This document shows positions 5,183 to 5,584 of a stretch of 5,584 nt of DNA, piece after piece. The stretch is from Methanoregulaceae archaeon (GTDB taxonomy: Archaea > Halobacteriota > Methanomicrobia > Methanomicrobiales > Methanospirillaceae). A program made the position numbers and the translations under genes. The stretch covers positions 1 to 5,584 of the forward strand of contig JACTVF010000169.1 of assembly GCA_019695435.1 (NCBI GenBank), read 5' to 3'. The stretch's first letter is position 1, and each line of letters begins with the position of its first letter. Under the pieces are notes generated by a model that had not been told where the DNA came from, did not search any database, and was given only the letters and a program-made list of their open reading frames with translations.

Positions 5183-5584
5183 CTAGGCCGCCGAGGTCAG
5201 GAGGGATGCGCCGGTCAGCGCCGTGCCGGAGTACGTGGTTCCAGAATACGTCAGCGCACGATGGGAAGCTACACCAACTCCTGGGTAACTCCACACCGCA
5301 GCGGATCCGGTGTACAAGCCTATCTCATCAACGTAGTGCGCCTCGCTTGCGGCGCCGGTCCCGACGACGTACACGAACACGAGCGCGAACACGGCCAAGG
5401 CCGGCGCGGTAGCCGTCACCGAGGTCGCGGTCCACCCGGTGCCGGCCTCGGCGATTGGCGTGCCGGACGAGCTGGAGATCACCGATCCAGACGCGTTGTA
5501 CCAGGTGATCCCGCAGTACACGTTGCGCGTGGCGCCACTGCCGTTGAACTGGGCGCTGGCGGTGTAGGGGTTCCCGGCGACCAC
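5183..5584 (-). CDS. Tail-associated protein with carbohydrate-binding-like jelly roll, C-terminal part only
   Basis: Only the last 133 codons are visible. The frame is open to the window edge, and the GTG at 5584-5582 is probably an internal valine, so the true start lies outside. The pattern is that of a CBM-like (CBM4/9-type) beta-sandwich: GNPYTASAQF near the start, then GITWYNASGSVIS (about residues 25-37), GTGWTATSVTATAPA (about 48-62) and a closing YVDEIGLYTGS (about 84-94). Such domains are common in phage minor tail proteins and glycan-binding proteins, where they are thought to contact cell-surface sugars. After the domain come about 35 Gly/Ser/Thr/Ala-rich residues with an internal echo (TYSGTTYSGTALTG). 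The TAG stop is immediately followed by the ATG of the next gene, which implies translational coupling. The fold assignment is by pattern, and the missing N-terminal part could carry the defining domain. Confidence 0.72.
   Translation of the reverse strand: MVAGNPYTASAQFNGSGATRNVYCGITWYNASGSVISSSSGTPIAEAGTGWTATSVTATAPALAVFALVFVYVVGTGAASEAHYVDEIGLYTGSAAVWSYPGVGVASHRALTYSGTTYSGTALTGASLLTSAA

Overview
The window reads as a stretch of a GC-rich tailed-phage (or prophage) late region. Every gene I can support lies on the minus strand, so transcription runs from base 5584 toward base 1. Coding is almost gapless: neighbouring genes abut, overlap by 1 to 16 nt, or are separated by at most 12 nt, which is typical of a phage structural operon. 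The GC-rich composition and the gene order (tail-tip/fibre genes, then a small membrane protein, then an HNH-type gene) resemble siphophages of actinobacteria. No marker fixes the host, so this is a lean rather than an identification.

Layout in transcription order: (1) the C-terminal end of a gene entering from the right edge, with a carbohydrate-binding-like jelly-roll sequence (5183-5584). (2) A 376-aa tail-fibre/baseplate-type protein (4052-5182). (3) A 755-aa protein with Kelch-like beta-propeller repeats, one canonical Asp-box and two copies of a small 'G-x-GIP' beta module (1781-4048). (4-6) Three consecutive small paralogous genes of 128, 128 and 127 aa (1395-1781, 1009-1395, 626-1009), each beginning MDS and ending with a WLVN/WLVS tail, resembling free-standing receptor-binding head domains. 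(7) A 168-aa single-span membrane protein with a hydrophilic, probably coiled-coil tail, holin-like or DUF2746-like (135-641). (8) The start of an HNH-endonuclease-like gene running off the left edge, with an apparent one-base frameshift at bases 72-79.

The first six genes probably encode the distal, host-contacting part of the virion: an adaptor or fibre stem, sugar-binding or propeller modules and a set of small head domains. The most unusual part is the tandem triplet. Its members are about half identical to each other, are joined by 1-nt TGATG overlaps, and two of the junctions place a Shine-Dalgarno-like GGTGA inside the end of the preceding gene. This looks like an expanded receptor-recognition cassette. 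Gene functions are inferred from recognisable sequence patterns only; no database search was possible. I see no tRNA, CRISPR array, insertion sequence, promoter or convincing terminator. No gap between genes exceeds 12 nt.
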